DNA from: an uncultured Halomicronema sp.
Lineage (GTDB): Bacteria > Cyanobacteriota > Cyanobacteriia > Phormidesmidales > Phormidesmidaceae
Length of the DNA: 41,181 nucleotides
Direction of reading: 5' to 3'
Assembly: GCA_937899725.1 (NCBI GenBank)
Contig: CALCCA010000024.1
Location: 1-41,181, forward strand
Below are positions 25,084 to 34,021 of this stretch, piece after piece. The notes beneath the pieces were generated by a model that worked only from the letters and a program-made list of their open reading frames with translations, was not told the origin of the DNA and made no database searches. Numbering within the stretch: the stretch's first letter is position 1; every line of letters begins with the position of its first letter. The translations under genes were made by a program, and so were the position numbers.

Positions 25084-26166
25084 CTAAGCCACTGGCTTTT
25101 CTTGGAACCAGGGCAGACGACCATAAAGCGAATCGCTGAACAGCACACAGAGAAACACGATGCCTTGAAACACTAGTACGGTGGCATCGGGCAAATCGTG
25201 CGATCGCTGCAAAATGCCGCCACTGGCCAAAATGCCCCCCAGCAGGACCGCCACCAGAATCGTCGCCAGCGGATTATGACGCGAAACAAAGGCCACCAAA
25301 ATGCCCGCATAGCCATAGTTCGACACCAGTGATTCGTTAATGCGCTTTTGCACGGCGGCGACCTCGACCATGCCCGCCAGCCCCGCACAGGAACCGCCCA
25401 AAAAGCAAATGGCCAGAGTCAGTTTGCCGACGGGTAACCCCGCTACCCGGGCGGCGCGAATGTTGCCGCCTGCCGTGCGCGCCGCAAAGCCAAAGGTTGT
25501 CCGCTGAATCAAGACGTAGGCAATGACGCAGGCGATGAGGCCATAGACCAAACCGTAGTGAATGCGGCTGCCCGGCAGCGTGCCCATCCACAGCGCTTCA
25601 TTCAGTTCTGCCGATGACGGCTTGGTGACAAACTCCGCATCACGCATCGGGCCTTCGACCAAATGGTTGATCAGAGCGATCGCGATGTAGTTCAACAACA
25701 GGCTGCTGATGGTCTCATTGACGCCGCGATAGTGGCGCAGGGCACCGGCCAGCATAATCCACAGGCCCCCGGCGATGATGGCCGCGATCGCCATCGTGCA
25801 TTGCCCCAGCACCGGCGGCAAACTGGCGCCCACCGTCAGCCCCGCGATCGCCGCTGCCAAGCCGCCGATGACCAAAGCCCCTTCGTTACCAATAATCACC
25901 AGCCCCAAGCGGGCGGGGAGTGCCGTACACAGCGCCGTCAGCATCAGCGGCGAAGCGCGAATCAAGGTATTTTGCCAGGCGCTCCAGCTGCCAAAGGCGG
26001 CTTTGTAGATCGAGGCGTATACGCCCAAGGGATTGGCTCCGGCGAGCGTGCAAAAGATACCAAAAATCACCAGGGCCACCAGCAGCGCCGCCACGGGCAA
26101 AAAAACGGCCTCTAAGGGGCGTCGCCATTGATAAGACTTTGCGGCTGATGCCGGTGCGATCGTCAT
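25084..26166 (-). CDS. Nucleoside/simple-sugar-type ABC permease (first permease)
   Basis: A 360-residue permease with an N-terminal hydrophobic segment (VALLVALVIFGIFCTLAG) and ANPLGVYASIYKAAFGS, IIGNEGALVIGGLAAAIAG, GVNETISSLLLNYIAIAL and GYAGILVAFVSRHNPLATI motifs, as in YufP/NupP-type proteins. It is the first gene of a four-gene minus-strand run with the second permease, the retropepsin-like protein and the AtzF-like protein. The ATPase and the BMP-type binding protein that should complete the importer are not in the window, so they must be encoded elsewhere or be shared. Confidence 0.85.
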   Translation of the reverse strand: MTIAPASAAKSYQWRRPLEAVFLPVAALLVALVIFGIFCTLAGANPLGVYASIYKAAFGSWSAWQNTLIRASPLMLTALCTALPARLGLVIIGNEGALVIGGLAAAIAGLTVGASLPPVLGQCTMAIAAIIAGGLWIMLAGALRHYRGVNETISSLLLNYIAIALINHLVEGPMRDAEFVTKPSSAELNEALWMGTLPGSRIHYGLVYGLIACVIAYVLIQRTTFGFAARTAGGNIRAARVAGLPVGKLTLAICFLGGSCAGLAGMVEVAAVQKRINESLVSNYGYAGILVAFVSRHNPLATILVAVLLGGILASGGILQRSHDLPDATVLVFQGIVFLCVLFSDSLYGRLPWFQEKPVA

Positions 26167-26679
26167 ACTGAGATGCTCAATTTACCAACATTTAAACGTC
26201 GTTGCGGCAAGCGATGGGTCGCGAGAGATGGTTGCAGATTTAGCCGCGGCCAGCCCGCAAAACTGACCGACAAGTGCCCGCAAAACCGGAGTGTTCGTCA
26301 CCCTTGATTGGCCCTAAGCCTATAGCAGCAGGCTGATCAACGCCTAGCACCCAGCTACCGGCAAACGCATCCCGACCCACCTTAGGGAAAATTAGCCCTA
26401 GGATAATCCCCTTATCCAGTCGCCAGAGACGTAGCACTGGCTACCAGACCTCCCCCAACATCCACTCCAAGAATTGATTATTGGTTGTTCAGAGTGAACA
26501 CTAGCCTACCGTTGCCGCCTCATCCGTCTGGGTTTCGGGGTCTGGCTCTAGCCGTTGAAAGCCTGGCCAACCCTCAGTAGCATTGCGTAAGAATACAGCA
26601 CCGAAACGAATGTCAAACGAGATGATAGGGTTTAATAAATTCTTGTGTTGATTCTTCCTTAATGAGGGGATTTAAGTAG
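26167..26679. other. Intergenic region between permease operon and psbU
   Basis: About 510 bases containing the divergent upstream regions of the permease operon and psbU. I see a short dyad GTTCAGAGTGAAC near 26488 and an AT-rich stretch just before psbU. No convincing gene, riboswitch or RNA gene is seen. Confidence 0.45.
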
Positions 26680-27099
26680 ATGAAACGTTTGTTGTTAGGC
26701 CTAGTGCTGACACTCGGGGTACTAAGTACTTGCTTCGGTTGGCAGGTACGCCCTGCCGCTGCCGCTACCAGTGTCAGTCTCGAGTACACACCAGTCTTAG
26801 CCGAAGAGCTACGCAACGCCGTTGACGACAAGCTGAGCACTGAGTACGGCTCTAAGCTTGATTTAAACAACGCCAACGTTCAAGCCTTTGTGAAATATAA
26901 GGGTATGTATCCGACGATCGCAGGCAAAATTCTGAAAAGCGCTCCCTTTGACAATGTTGAAGACGTGCTACAAATCTCTGGATTGAGCGAGCGCGAGCGC
27001 GACATCATCCAAGCAAATCTGGATAGCTTTACCGTCACCGTGCCCGACCCGGCACTGGTTGAAGGCGCTGACCGCTATAACAACGGCGTTTACCGCTAA
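26680..27099 (+). CDS. psbU: Photosystem II 12 kDa extrinsic protein PsbU
   Basis: A 139-residue lumenal protein that stabilises the oxygen-evolving complex. It has a signal peptide (RLLLGLVLTLGVLSTCFGW, cleavage near AAAAT, residue about 30). The mature part has the helix-hairpin-helix-like fold signature KLDLNNANVQAFVKYKGMYP, PFDNVEDVL and ISGLSERERDIIQ. Length is normal. GAGGGGA lies 9 bases before the ATG. A strong terminator follows at 27165. Confidence 0.97.
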   Translation: MKRLLLGLVLTLGVLSTCFGWQVRPAAAATSVSLEYTPVLAEELRNAVDDKLSTEYGSKLDLNNANVQAFVKYKGMYPTIAGKILKSAPFDNVEDVLQISGLSERERDIIQANLDSFTVTVPDPALVEGADRYNNGVYR

Positions 27100-27164
27100 A
27101 CGCGCCAATGCTGCGGTCGGTCCCAGCGTTGGCCCAGCGACGAATCTCGGAGTTAAATGAAACT

Positions 27165-27200
27165 AAGTCGGCAGAGGTATTTTGATCTCTGCCGACTTTT
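27165..27200 (+). terminator. Intrinsic terminator downstream of psbU
   Basis: AAGTCGGCAGAG (27165-27176) and CTCTGCCGACTT (27187-27198) form a perfect 12-bp stem with a 10-base loop. A short T stretch ends the structure. Confidence 0.8.
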
Positions 27201-27367
27201 GCCTATCAGCCCCATCGAGCGTGAGCACTAGCGTTTGCACCGCCGCCTGACCTCACCGCTTGCAGCCCCTGTCCTAAGCCCTTTGAGCAGGCTGCGCCAA
27301 CAGTCAGGAAAGGTTTGGAGAGGTGGGCTCAGCAGGCCACAACCCAGGTTTTCAAAGAGGAAAAGTA

Positions 27368-28999
27368 TTGCCTACAGATCCGTTTGATGTGCTCGTGATC
27401 GGCAGCGGCGCGGCTGGACTTTATGCGGCGCTCTGTCTGCCTGACACCTACCGTGTGGGCCTCGTCACCAAAGATGTGCTCAGTCAGTCGGCCAGTGACT
27501 GGGCGCAGGGTGGCATTGCCGCCGCGATCGCGCCTGAAGATTCTCCCGTTTTGCACCAGCAAGATACGCTGCAGGCAGGAGCCGGACTGTGTGAGGCCGA
27601 AGCTGTTGAGCAGCTGGTCGAGCAAGGGGCTGACTGTATTAAATCGCTGGTCAACTTTGGTGTGCCCTTTGATCAAGACCAAGGCCAACTCGCCCTCACC
27701 TTAGAAGCGGCCCACTCTCGCAAACGCGTGCTGCACGCCGCTGATGCCACGGGGCGCGCCGTCGTGAGTACCCTGGCTGCCGCCGTGCGCCAACGCGCGA
27801 ACATCACGGTTTTTGAGCAAACCCTCGTGCTTGATCTGTGGCCTCGGGGCGATCGCGGTCAGGGCGTCGCCGTCGTGCATCAGGGCACACTCGCCTGGTG
27901 GACTGCCGGGGCCATTGTGCTAGCGACCGGTGGGGGCGGTCAGATCTTTTCGCAAACCACCAATCCCCCGGCCAGCACGGGCGATGGTGTGGCCATCGCC
28001 TGGCGGGCCGGGGCGCAGCTGCGCGATTTAGAGTTTTTTCAGTTTCACCCGACGGCGCTAAAAACCCCTGGCGCGCCTCGGTTCCTTATTAGTGAAGCCG
28101 TGCGAGGTGAAGGGGCGCATTTAATTGATGCCAAGGGCCATCGCTTTGCCTTCGACTATCATCCTCAAGGCGAACTCGCTCCGCGCGATGTCGTGAGCCG
28201 CGCCATTTACCGCCATTTGTTAGCCCGTGAGGCTGATGCCCCCGATTGTGTCTGGCTAGATCTCCGGCCCATCCCCCCCGAGCGAATTCAGTATCGCTTT
28301 CCCAACATCATCGCCGTCTGTCAACGCTGGGGCATCGACCCGCTACAGCAGCCGATTCCCGTCTCACCCGCTGCCCACTACTGGATGGGAGGCGTCGTCA
28401 CCGATCGCGACAGCCAAACTTCGTTGCCTCACCTCTACGCCGTCGGCGAAACTGCCAGCACCGGCGTCCATGGGGCTAACCGACTGGCCAGTAACTCACT
28501 GCTCGAATGCCTGGTCTACGGTCGTCAACTACAACATCTACAGCTCACCGCGCCGCCACCTGCGCTACCCACCCAGGTCGCAACCGCCCCCTTACCGTCT
28601 GTAGCCACTGCCGAAACCGCCACCCTCAAGCAGATTCGCGCCGAGCTGCCCGATCTTGTTTGGCAGGGTGCCGGGATTAGCCGTGAAGGCAAAACCTTGA
28701 CCACCGCCGCCGCTTCTGTTGCTCAACTGCGATCGCGCTTTGCCGAGCTGCCCATCACCCTGGCCATCATCGAGAGTCTGCAACATCCGACTCAGCCGAC
28801 GCCCGCCGGCGATACCGAAACGCTGCGCCTTTGGTCAGAGACTCGCAACCTTTTGGACTTGGCCCACTTGATCCTCAAAAGTGCGGACTTTCGTCCAGAA
28901 AGCCGAGGGGGTCACTATCGCCATGACTTTCCGGAGACGGATGCGGCTTGGCAGGTGCATACCCTTGTGCAGGGCGATCGCTGGTGGAAATCGCAGTAA
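27368..28999 (+). CDS. nadB: L-aspartate oxidase
   Basis: NadB oxidises L-aspartate to iminoaspartate, the first step of NAD synthesis. The 543-residue protein has the FAD dinucleotide motif VIGSGAAGLYAAL at the start, SDWAQGGIAAA, ATGGGGQIF, EFFQFHPTAL, SEAVRGEGAHL (active-site Arg) and NRLASNSLLECLVYG. The C-terminal helical domain is present. I chose TTG 27368: AGAGGA lies six bases before it, and the encoded start leads directly into the FAD motif. A GTG at 27323 would add 15 atypical residues. It follows psbU but is separated from it by a terminator. Confidence 0.94.
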   Translation: MPTDPFDVLVIGSGAAGLYAALCLPDTYRVGLVTKDVLSQSASDWAQGGIAAAIAPEDSPVLHQQDTLQAGAGLCEAEAVEQLVEQGADCIKSLVNFGVPFDQDQGQLALTLEAAHSRKRVLHAADATGRAVVSTLAAAVRQRANITVFEQTLVLDLWPRGDRGQGVAVVHQGTLAWWTAGAIVLATGGGGQIFSQTTNPPASTGDGVAIAWRAGAQLRDLEFFQFHPTALKTPGAPRFLISEAVRGEGAHLIDAKGHRFAFDYHPQGELAPRDVVSRAIYRHLLAREADAPDCVWLDLRPIPPERIQYRFPNIIAVCQRWGIDPLQQPIPVSPAAHYWMGGVVTDRDSQTSLPHLYAVGETASTGVHGANRLASNSLLECLVYGRQLQHLQLTAPPPALPTQVATAPLPSVATAETATLKQIRAELPDLVWQGAGISREGKTLTTAAASVAQLRSRFAELPITLAIIESLQHPTQPTPAGDTETLRLWSETRNLLDLAHLILKSADFRPESRGGHYRHDFPETDAAWQVHTLVQGDRWWKSQ

Positions 29000-29225
29000 T
29001 TAGTAGAAAGTTCTCGTTAAACAATGCTGCAGAGTATGTCTTGGCGGTAGCCCAACGCACCATCGCTGTCAGCGTTGGGACATCACGCGGGGTGATGATG
29101 CCCTCTACGATAATTAAAGTCCCCGACTTACCCATGCTCTGAAACAAGACGACCAATCGGCTCCCTCGCCCCTCGCTCCCCGACATGTTCAGAGCATCAA
29201 ACACCCTCTGAGGGCATCGCAGCGG

Positions 29226-30950
29226 CTATTCTTCTGCAGTGTCGTCGCCCACAAACTGATCATCATTGAGGGCCTGGTCAAGCAGGTCGGGCGGCAGATC
29301 GCGAATCAGACTCAGCGGCATCAGTGGCGATCGCGCCACAGTATCTTGAGCAAACTGAGACGTCAGTGCTGCGTCATATCGTTGGTCTTGTTTCAAATGC
29401 CGCTGGAAAAAGGCCAGACTCAGGTTTTGTAAGTAGTCTTGGGCGAGGTCTGGGCGGTCACCGAGGAGGGCCAGCGGCACCGGAATCGAGGATTCGACAT
29501 CAGAATTCCAATCAATCACAGAAAAGTGAGTCGTGCCACTGACTAAGGCTAAATAGCGATACTCGTTTTGCAGCCAGGTAAACGGTTCGATCTGCTCGGG
29601 TAGAGCGGGGGCCACCGTGTCACCAGTGGCAGCCATAATCATCACCGGCACCTGCAATTGCCCAAAGCCGGAAGCACCAAAAATGCCACTACCCACCGGA
29701 TTAACCACAAAGATGGCTTGGACGCGATCGTCCTGCAGGGGCGGTGGGTTAATGGCGACGCTATCGGCCTCACACTGCAGCAGCAAAGAAGGATTGAGGT
29801 AAATCGGCTGAGGGGCACAGGCCGCCTCAAGGGCCTCAGCATCATAAGTTGCCCCGGCCAGCGCGAGGGCCGTATAGCCGCCAAAGGACTGACCAATGAG
29901 ACCGACGTTGCGCGTGTCTAACCGAAACCGAAATCGCAGATCGCGACTGGCAAACCGTTGAATCTCATCCAACAGAGCTGAAACGTCGGCGGGCCGGTCT
30001 AAGAACTCTCGACTCTCAATGATATTGGGGGAAAGCCCCGCTAAGACCTGGGCAATTTGGGTACTGTTGCTGCCGGGATGATCGAGGGTGGCGACGGCAA
30101 AGCCGCGGCTGGCCAAAAAGGTGGCGACGTACTCATAGCTTTCTCGCTGATCTCCCAGTCCGTGGGAGATCACGATCACGGGAATTTCAGCCGGTAGTGA
30201 CTGCCCTGGACGTCGGGGTTGGGGCAAAAAAAGCGTCGCCTGGACGGCGCGAAAGGGTAAGTTTAAGGGCTCAGTGACCACGGCAAACTCTGGCAAATCG
30301 TAAACCAGCTGCCGGGTTGCGGAAAGATCGCTGAGCGGGCTGACCAGAGCGGCTTCTTGGGCAAGCGCTTGCACCAGAGCGATCGCCCGTTCAGAGTCCC
30401 CCAGCTTATCGGTGACGGTCGTCGCAATTTCCAGTCCCTTGCCTAGATCAATGCGAATGGCGGGAGTAGGATACTTCTTAAGAAAATTCAGGATGGTCAG
30501 GCCGCTCTCAGCATCGGCGGCAGCCAAGATCAGCCCGCCGCGAATGGCAAAAAATCCCGATTGCCGAGTGGGGGTTTGAATCACCTCACCGATGAACTCC
30601 AGCAGCGTTATGCCCTGGGTGCCATATAGAAATCGAGAGACATCGACTTCGCTGATGTCAGCTCTTTGACTGAGCACCGTCTCAATGGTCATCAACTCGG
30701 ATTCGGTGAGCTCTAAGGTCTCGGCATATTCTGAGAGCTGCCGACTCAAGCCTTCTCCATTGGCAAAGGCTTCGAGATCAGCGATCGCCACCGTGCGTTC
30801 AAAAAAACCATAGGTAAAGATGATCTCTTCGGCGCTACGAACCGGTAACGCCGTAGCCATGAGCCCCAGACCCGTTAACGCGATCGCCTGGGCTAATCGG
30901 TGACGAAGCCCGCGCCTTGACATTGGCCTCAAAAATCCCAAATCATGCAT
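29226..30950 (-). CDS. Alpha/beta hydrolase with DUF1400 domain
   Basis: A 574-residue exported-type hydrolase. A signal peptide lies near the N-terminus (SRRGLRHRLAQAIALTGLGL..., cleavage near RSAEE). A DUF1400-like helical domain, known from cyanobacteria, spans about residues 40-190 (EIIFTYGFFERTV...). The alpha/beta hydrolase core has ISHGLGD, the nucleophile elbow GQSFGG and a late histidine in GTTHFSVID. The substrate is unknown; lipase or esterase activity is plausible. Start choice is uncertain: ATG 30950 is used, while ATG 30923 would begin directly at the signal peptide, and a TTG at 31016 is less likely. Confidence 0.85.
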   Translation of the reverse strand: MHDLGFLRPMSRRGLRHRLAQAIALTGLGLMATALPVRSAEEIIFTYGFFERTVAIADLEAFANGEGLSRQLSEYAETLELTESELMTIETVLSQRADISEVDVSRFLYGTQGITLLEFIGEVIQTPTRQSGFFAIRGGLILAAADAESGLTILNFLKKYPTPAIRIDLGKGLEIATTVTDKLGDSERAIALVQALAQEAALVSPLSDLSATRQLVYDLPEFAVVTEPLNLPFRAVQATLFLPQPRRPGQSLPAEIPVIVISHGLGDQRESYEYVATFLASRGFAVATLDHPGSNSTQIAQVLAGLSPNIIESREFLDRPADVSALLDEIQRFASRDLRFRFRLDTRNVGLIGQSFGGYTALALAGATYDAEALEAACAPQPIYLNPSLLLQCEADSVAINPPPLQDDRVQAIFVVNPVGSGIFGASGFGQLQVPVMIMAATGDTVAPALPEQIEPFTWLQNEYRYLALVSGTTHFSVIDWNSDVESSIPVPLALLGDRPDLAQDYLQNLSLAFFQRHLKQDQRYDAALTSQFAQDTVARSPLMPLSLIRDLPPDLLDQALNDDQFVGDDTAEE

Positions 30951-31037
30951 AGCTGTAGAAGAGAGACTAATCCAGCGTTCCCATCTGGCGGGAGTTGTTC
31001 CCCTCAGGTAGAGCAAATTGCACCAGCCTAGAGACAG

Positions 31038-31526
31038 TTACACGCCGCGCGGGGCTGACTCCTGAAGCACAAACTCTAAAAATCCTTCACAGGCATCCAT
31101 CAATAAGTCAATTACATAGCGGAAGCCTGCCTCCCCACCGTAGTAGGGATCGGGCACCTCAGTATCCGGGTGATGACGGCAAAAATCGCAAATCTTGCGC
31201 ACTTTGTGTTGGTAGTGGCCTTGCGGATCTAGCCGCAAAATATCGCGATAATTAGCATCATCCATCGCCAAAATCCAATCGAAGCTGGCGAGATCAACGG
31301 CCTCTAGCTGCCGTGCTTGCCCCTTTAAGGTGATGCCCTGGCGCTGAGCCGCTTGCGCCATGCGCCGATCAGGCGGACTCCCAATGTGATAGCTCGACGT
31401 GCCCGCTGAGTCACAGCTAATTGCCGACGTGAGCTCACGGGCTTGCAGCAGGTGTTGCATGATGTTTTCTGCTGAGGGTGACCGACAAATATTGCCGAGG
31501 CAGACAAACAACAATCGGGTTGTCAT
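31038..31526 (-). CDS. Low-molecular-weight protein tyrosine phosphatase
   Basis: A 162-residue phosphatase with the P-loop CLGNICRS (C9 nucleophile, R15) at the N-terminus and the general-acid loop VPDPYYGG (D126). The fold length is typical. In bacteria such enzymes dephosphorylate tyrosine kinases of exopolysaccharide export and other proteins. It lies between the ybaB-type gene and the DUF1400 hydrolase on the same strand. Confidence 0.92.
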   Translation of the reverse strand: MTTRLLFVCLGNICRSPSAENIMQHLLQARELTSAISCDSAGTSSYHIGSPPDRRMAQAAQRQGITLKGQARQLEAVDLASFDWILAMDDANYRDILRLDPQGHYQHKVRKICDFCRHHPDTEVPDPYYGGEAGFRYVIDLLMDACEGFLEFVLQESAPRGV

Positions 31527-31667
31527 AGTGCGTGACCCACAGTTAAACCAAATCAGAGGATGACAGTGATATATCTCATCATCTTTATCCGCCTCGCCAC
31601 TGCCGAGCTGGCATATTCAAGCGAGCCGCCGGTAAGCCAAGCTGATCGGCGTGAGAGACCCGTTCAC

Positions 31668-32015
31668 CTAGCCGAGGTTGGGCAAGTTAAGACCGCCGGT
31701 GAGGCCTTCCATCCGTTCCCGCATGGTTTCGGTTGATTTTTGGTAGGCGTCTTGCATGGCCGCCCCGACGAGATCAGCAAGCACCTCGGCCCCTTCATTC
31801 ATCGCGTCCGGTGAGATTTCGACCCGGCGCGGTTCTTGGTTGCCACTGACAAAAACTTTAACTAAGCCGCCGCCCGATTGACCTTCGATTTCCATCGCTT
31901 CGAGGTCTTCTTGCAGCTGCTTCGCACCCTCCTGAATCTGTTGGGCTTTTTTCACAGCATCGGCAAGCTCTTTCATCTTGCCGAGACCAAATCCAAATCC
32001 TTGCCCTTGAGACAT
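31668..32015 (-). CDS. YbaB/EbfC family nucleoid-associated protein
   Basis: A 115-residue dimeric DNA-binding protein. It has a glycine-rich N-terminus ([18 protein letters not shown]), a helix of KKAQQIQ repeats, the central strand segment [19 protein letters not shown], and a C-terminal helix ([16 protein letters not shown]). The ATG at 32015 gives the family length; an upstream extension in the same frame (to 32135) is not protein-like. It is 141 bases upstream of the phosphatase gene. Confidence 0.92.
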   Translation of the reverse strand: MSQGQGFGFGLGKMKELADAVKKAQQIQEGAKQLQEDLEAMEIEGQSGGGLVKVFVSGNQEPRRVEISPDAMNEGAEVLADLVGAAMQDAYQKSTETMRERMEGLTGGLNLPNLG

Positions 32016-32213
32016 TGCGGTTCTCTCTCTTACGACTGAGTGCATTGCAAAGCAATTTGATTCTACAGTGCTTTGCTGAGTTTCACGGCGGGGGGAAAAC
32101 CGTCTCAGCGATCGCCACCTCGGTCGGCGACTCACTCAAACCCATCTCTGCAGTCCACACAAGTCTGGCATGACATCCCGGCAAAGGCCGATGAGCTATC
32201 CGCTGGTCAGGGT

Positions 32214-33032
32214 TTAGTGGGTAATCTCAGAGGTCGGCGTCATGGTCGCTGCGGTGGCCACAGCGTCAGCGAACAAAAATGACAGGGGGTAGCTCATGTT
32301 TGCGGCAAAGCCCAAAATGCCGCGATCGCGATGCTCGTAGAGCAGTTGCCCCGCAGCATCGAACAAAAAGGTGCCGCCACGCTGGGTCATATACCGCGCA
32401 TCGGGCACATAGGTGCCCCACTTGCCCAGCACCTCGGTCATGTTGCGCAGACGTAGGGTGGCGAGTTCAAAGGGGCGTTGCCAACCGTGCCCCCCCGCCC
32501 GCTGAAAAAAGGCTCCTTTCAGGGTAGGCAGGGGCGTATCGTCAATTACGGTGTCATCATCGATCAACTGAGGGGCCGTGCGATCGCCGGTGTAGCCGCG
32601 CAGCACTTCGCGCAGGGTGCCCGGGCTGGCAATCCCAGCACACATCAGCATCAGGTTTACCCAGGCGGTTTGACTAGGCTTAAGGCCGGGCCAGTTGATC
32701 GATAACCCTGCATACAATTCCAGTTCACGATGCAGCGTTGCCGTCGGGTCCACAAACAGCGCCTCTGCCGGAAAGCCGGTGAACTGAGCGAACTGTTGGC
32801 CCGCCGCACGATCGCCAATGCCGATCGCCCGCACGACGATGCCCGCGGCCTGTAGCCTGGCCCAGTCTCGTCGCAGCCACCAGGCATATTCCAAACTGTC
32901 AAAGTCTCCCAGTTGCGACCAGACCAACAGCAGCACTCGCGAAGCGGACTCTGCCGCTGGCCATACCGGGGCGATCGCCCCATCGCTGACCCGTTGCCGA
33001 TGCGTTTGACGCAGCTGTTCGTAGACATTCAT
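32214..33032 (-). CDS. Thioredoxin-fold (AhpC/TSA, peroxiredoxin-like) family protein lacking the CxxC site
   Basis: A 272-residue protein resembling the peroxiredoxin-like family of cyanobacteria. The fold signature VLLLVWSQLGDFDSLEYAWWL is followed by GIVVRAIGIGDRAAGQQFAQFTGFP, LFVDPTATLHRELELY and, late, GGTFLFDAAGQLLYEHRD. Where active members have a reactive Cys, this one has SQLGDFD; the only cysteine is in LMLMCAG. It is therefore probably not a classical peroxidase. It lies 72 bases downstream of a methyltransferase gene on the same strand. Confidence 0.75.
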   Translation of the reverse strand: MNVYEQLRQTHRQRVSDGAIAPVWPAAESASRVLLLVWSQLGDFDSLEYAWWLRRDWARLQAAGIVVRAIGIGDRAAGQQFAQFTGFPAEALFVDPTATLHRELELYAGLSINWPGLKPSQTAWVNLMLMCAGIASPGTLREVLRGYTGDRTAPQLIDDDTVIDDTPLPTLKGAFFQRAGGHGWQRPFELATLRLRNMTEVLGKWGTYVPDARYMTQRGGTFLFDAAGQLLYEHRDRGILGFAANMSYPLSFLFADAVATAATMTPTSEITH

Positions 33033-33104
33033 AGCTCAGCTCCAAACCGGTTGAATTAAAGACACCCCAAGCAAAGGGCAAGACACCATTAGTGGGTGGC
33101 TCCC

Positions 33105-33860
33105 TCAAGAGCGCTTGCGCGCCACAAACAGATAGTTCTGGCAAATCATCGGCAGCAGCCAGCCCAGCCCCCGGTCAAGCTGATTGTAAGCCGTGGCGAT
33201 CGCGGGGCCGAACCCTTCATCGCGCAGTGCTGACGACTGCCAAATGTTGCGGGGCAACAGCGCATAGCGCCCCATCTCCAGCAGGTCAAACTGGGCTTCC
33301 TGCACTAAGGCACGAATATCAGCAGCGGTGAACAGATAGGGATGCGAAAACCGCTGGGTAAATCGAGCCAAAAACTCGATCCAGCTATATCGATTGGGAA
33401 AGTGATAGCAGAGGAAGCAGCCCCCTGGTTTGAGGATGCGGTGAATCTCCTGCAGGCTAGCAATTTCTTGACCCCCAGTTTCGCGCACATGCTCTAACAC
33501 CCCGACGGAAACCACGGCATCGAAAGTGCCGTCCCCAAAGGGTAATTCCACTGGGGTGGAAGGACTGCCCTGCTGATAGTGATAGGTGACGGACGGCAGG
33601 TTTTGGCAAAACAAAGGATAGTCACTAAAGCCAAAGCCGCTGGGCTGATAGCCTGCTTGCGCCAAAAAATAAGAGAAATGCCCGGAACCCGTGCCCCAAT
33701 CCAGCACCTGGCTGCCGGGCTGGACGTACCGACGCATCAGGTCATAAAGCCTGAGATATTGATAGGCACTTACATAGGTCGCAAATTGTAAGGACTTGTG
33801 GTCATGCCCGTAGCGGCTAACGAGGGTTTGAAGAATTTGCTGGGGGCTAACGCTGTCCAT
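33105..33860 (-). CDS. Class I SAM-dependent methyltransferase
   Basis: A 251-residue soluble methyltransferase. Motif I is VLDWGTGSGHFSYFLA, motif II lies near SPVELPFGDGTFDAVVSVGVLEH, and the post-motif is RILKPGGCFLCYHFPN. The sequence family matches general ubiquinone/menaquinone-type and glycan methyltransferases, so the substrate cannot be named. ATG 33860 is used; an in-frame GTG at 33878 would add six residues. It is between alr and the thioredoxin-fold gene. Confidence 0.82.
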   Translation of the reverse strand: MDSVSPQQILQTLVSRYGHDHKSLQFATYVSAYQYLRLYDLMRRYVQPGSQVLDWGTGSGHFSYFLAQAGYQPSGFGFSDYPLFCQNLPSVTYHYQQGSPSTPVELPFGDGTFDAVVSVGVLEHVRETGGQEIASLQEIHRILKPGGCFLCYHFPNRYSWIEFLARFTQRFSHPYLFTAADIRALVQEAQFDLLEMGRYALLPRNIWQSSALRDEGFGPAIATAYNQLDRGLGWLLPMICQNYLFVARKRS

Positions 33861-34021
33861 GCTGCTCAGTTGACGCACTCAATACACACGACGCTGCAAT
33901 GATCAGGGCTTCCCAACGGAGACGCCCAACCAACCGCTCCTAAGAGGACGCGCCGGTGACCATCAGCTTATCTTGCCATTGTGACGCCAACGGATGAGCA
34001 GATGGTTCAAGAGCATGGCGC

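Noticed and set aside
26240-26437. 65-aa minus-strand frame upstream of psbU
   Set aside because: No ribosome binding site, no motif and no conserved-looking composition.
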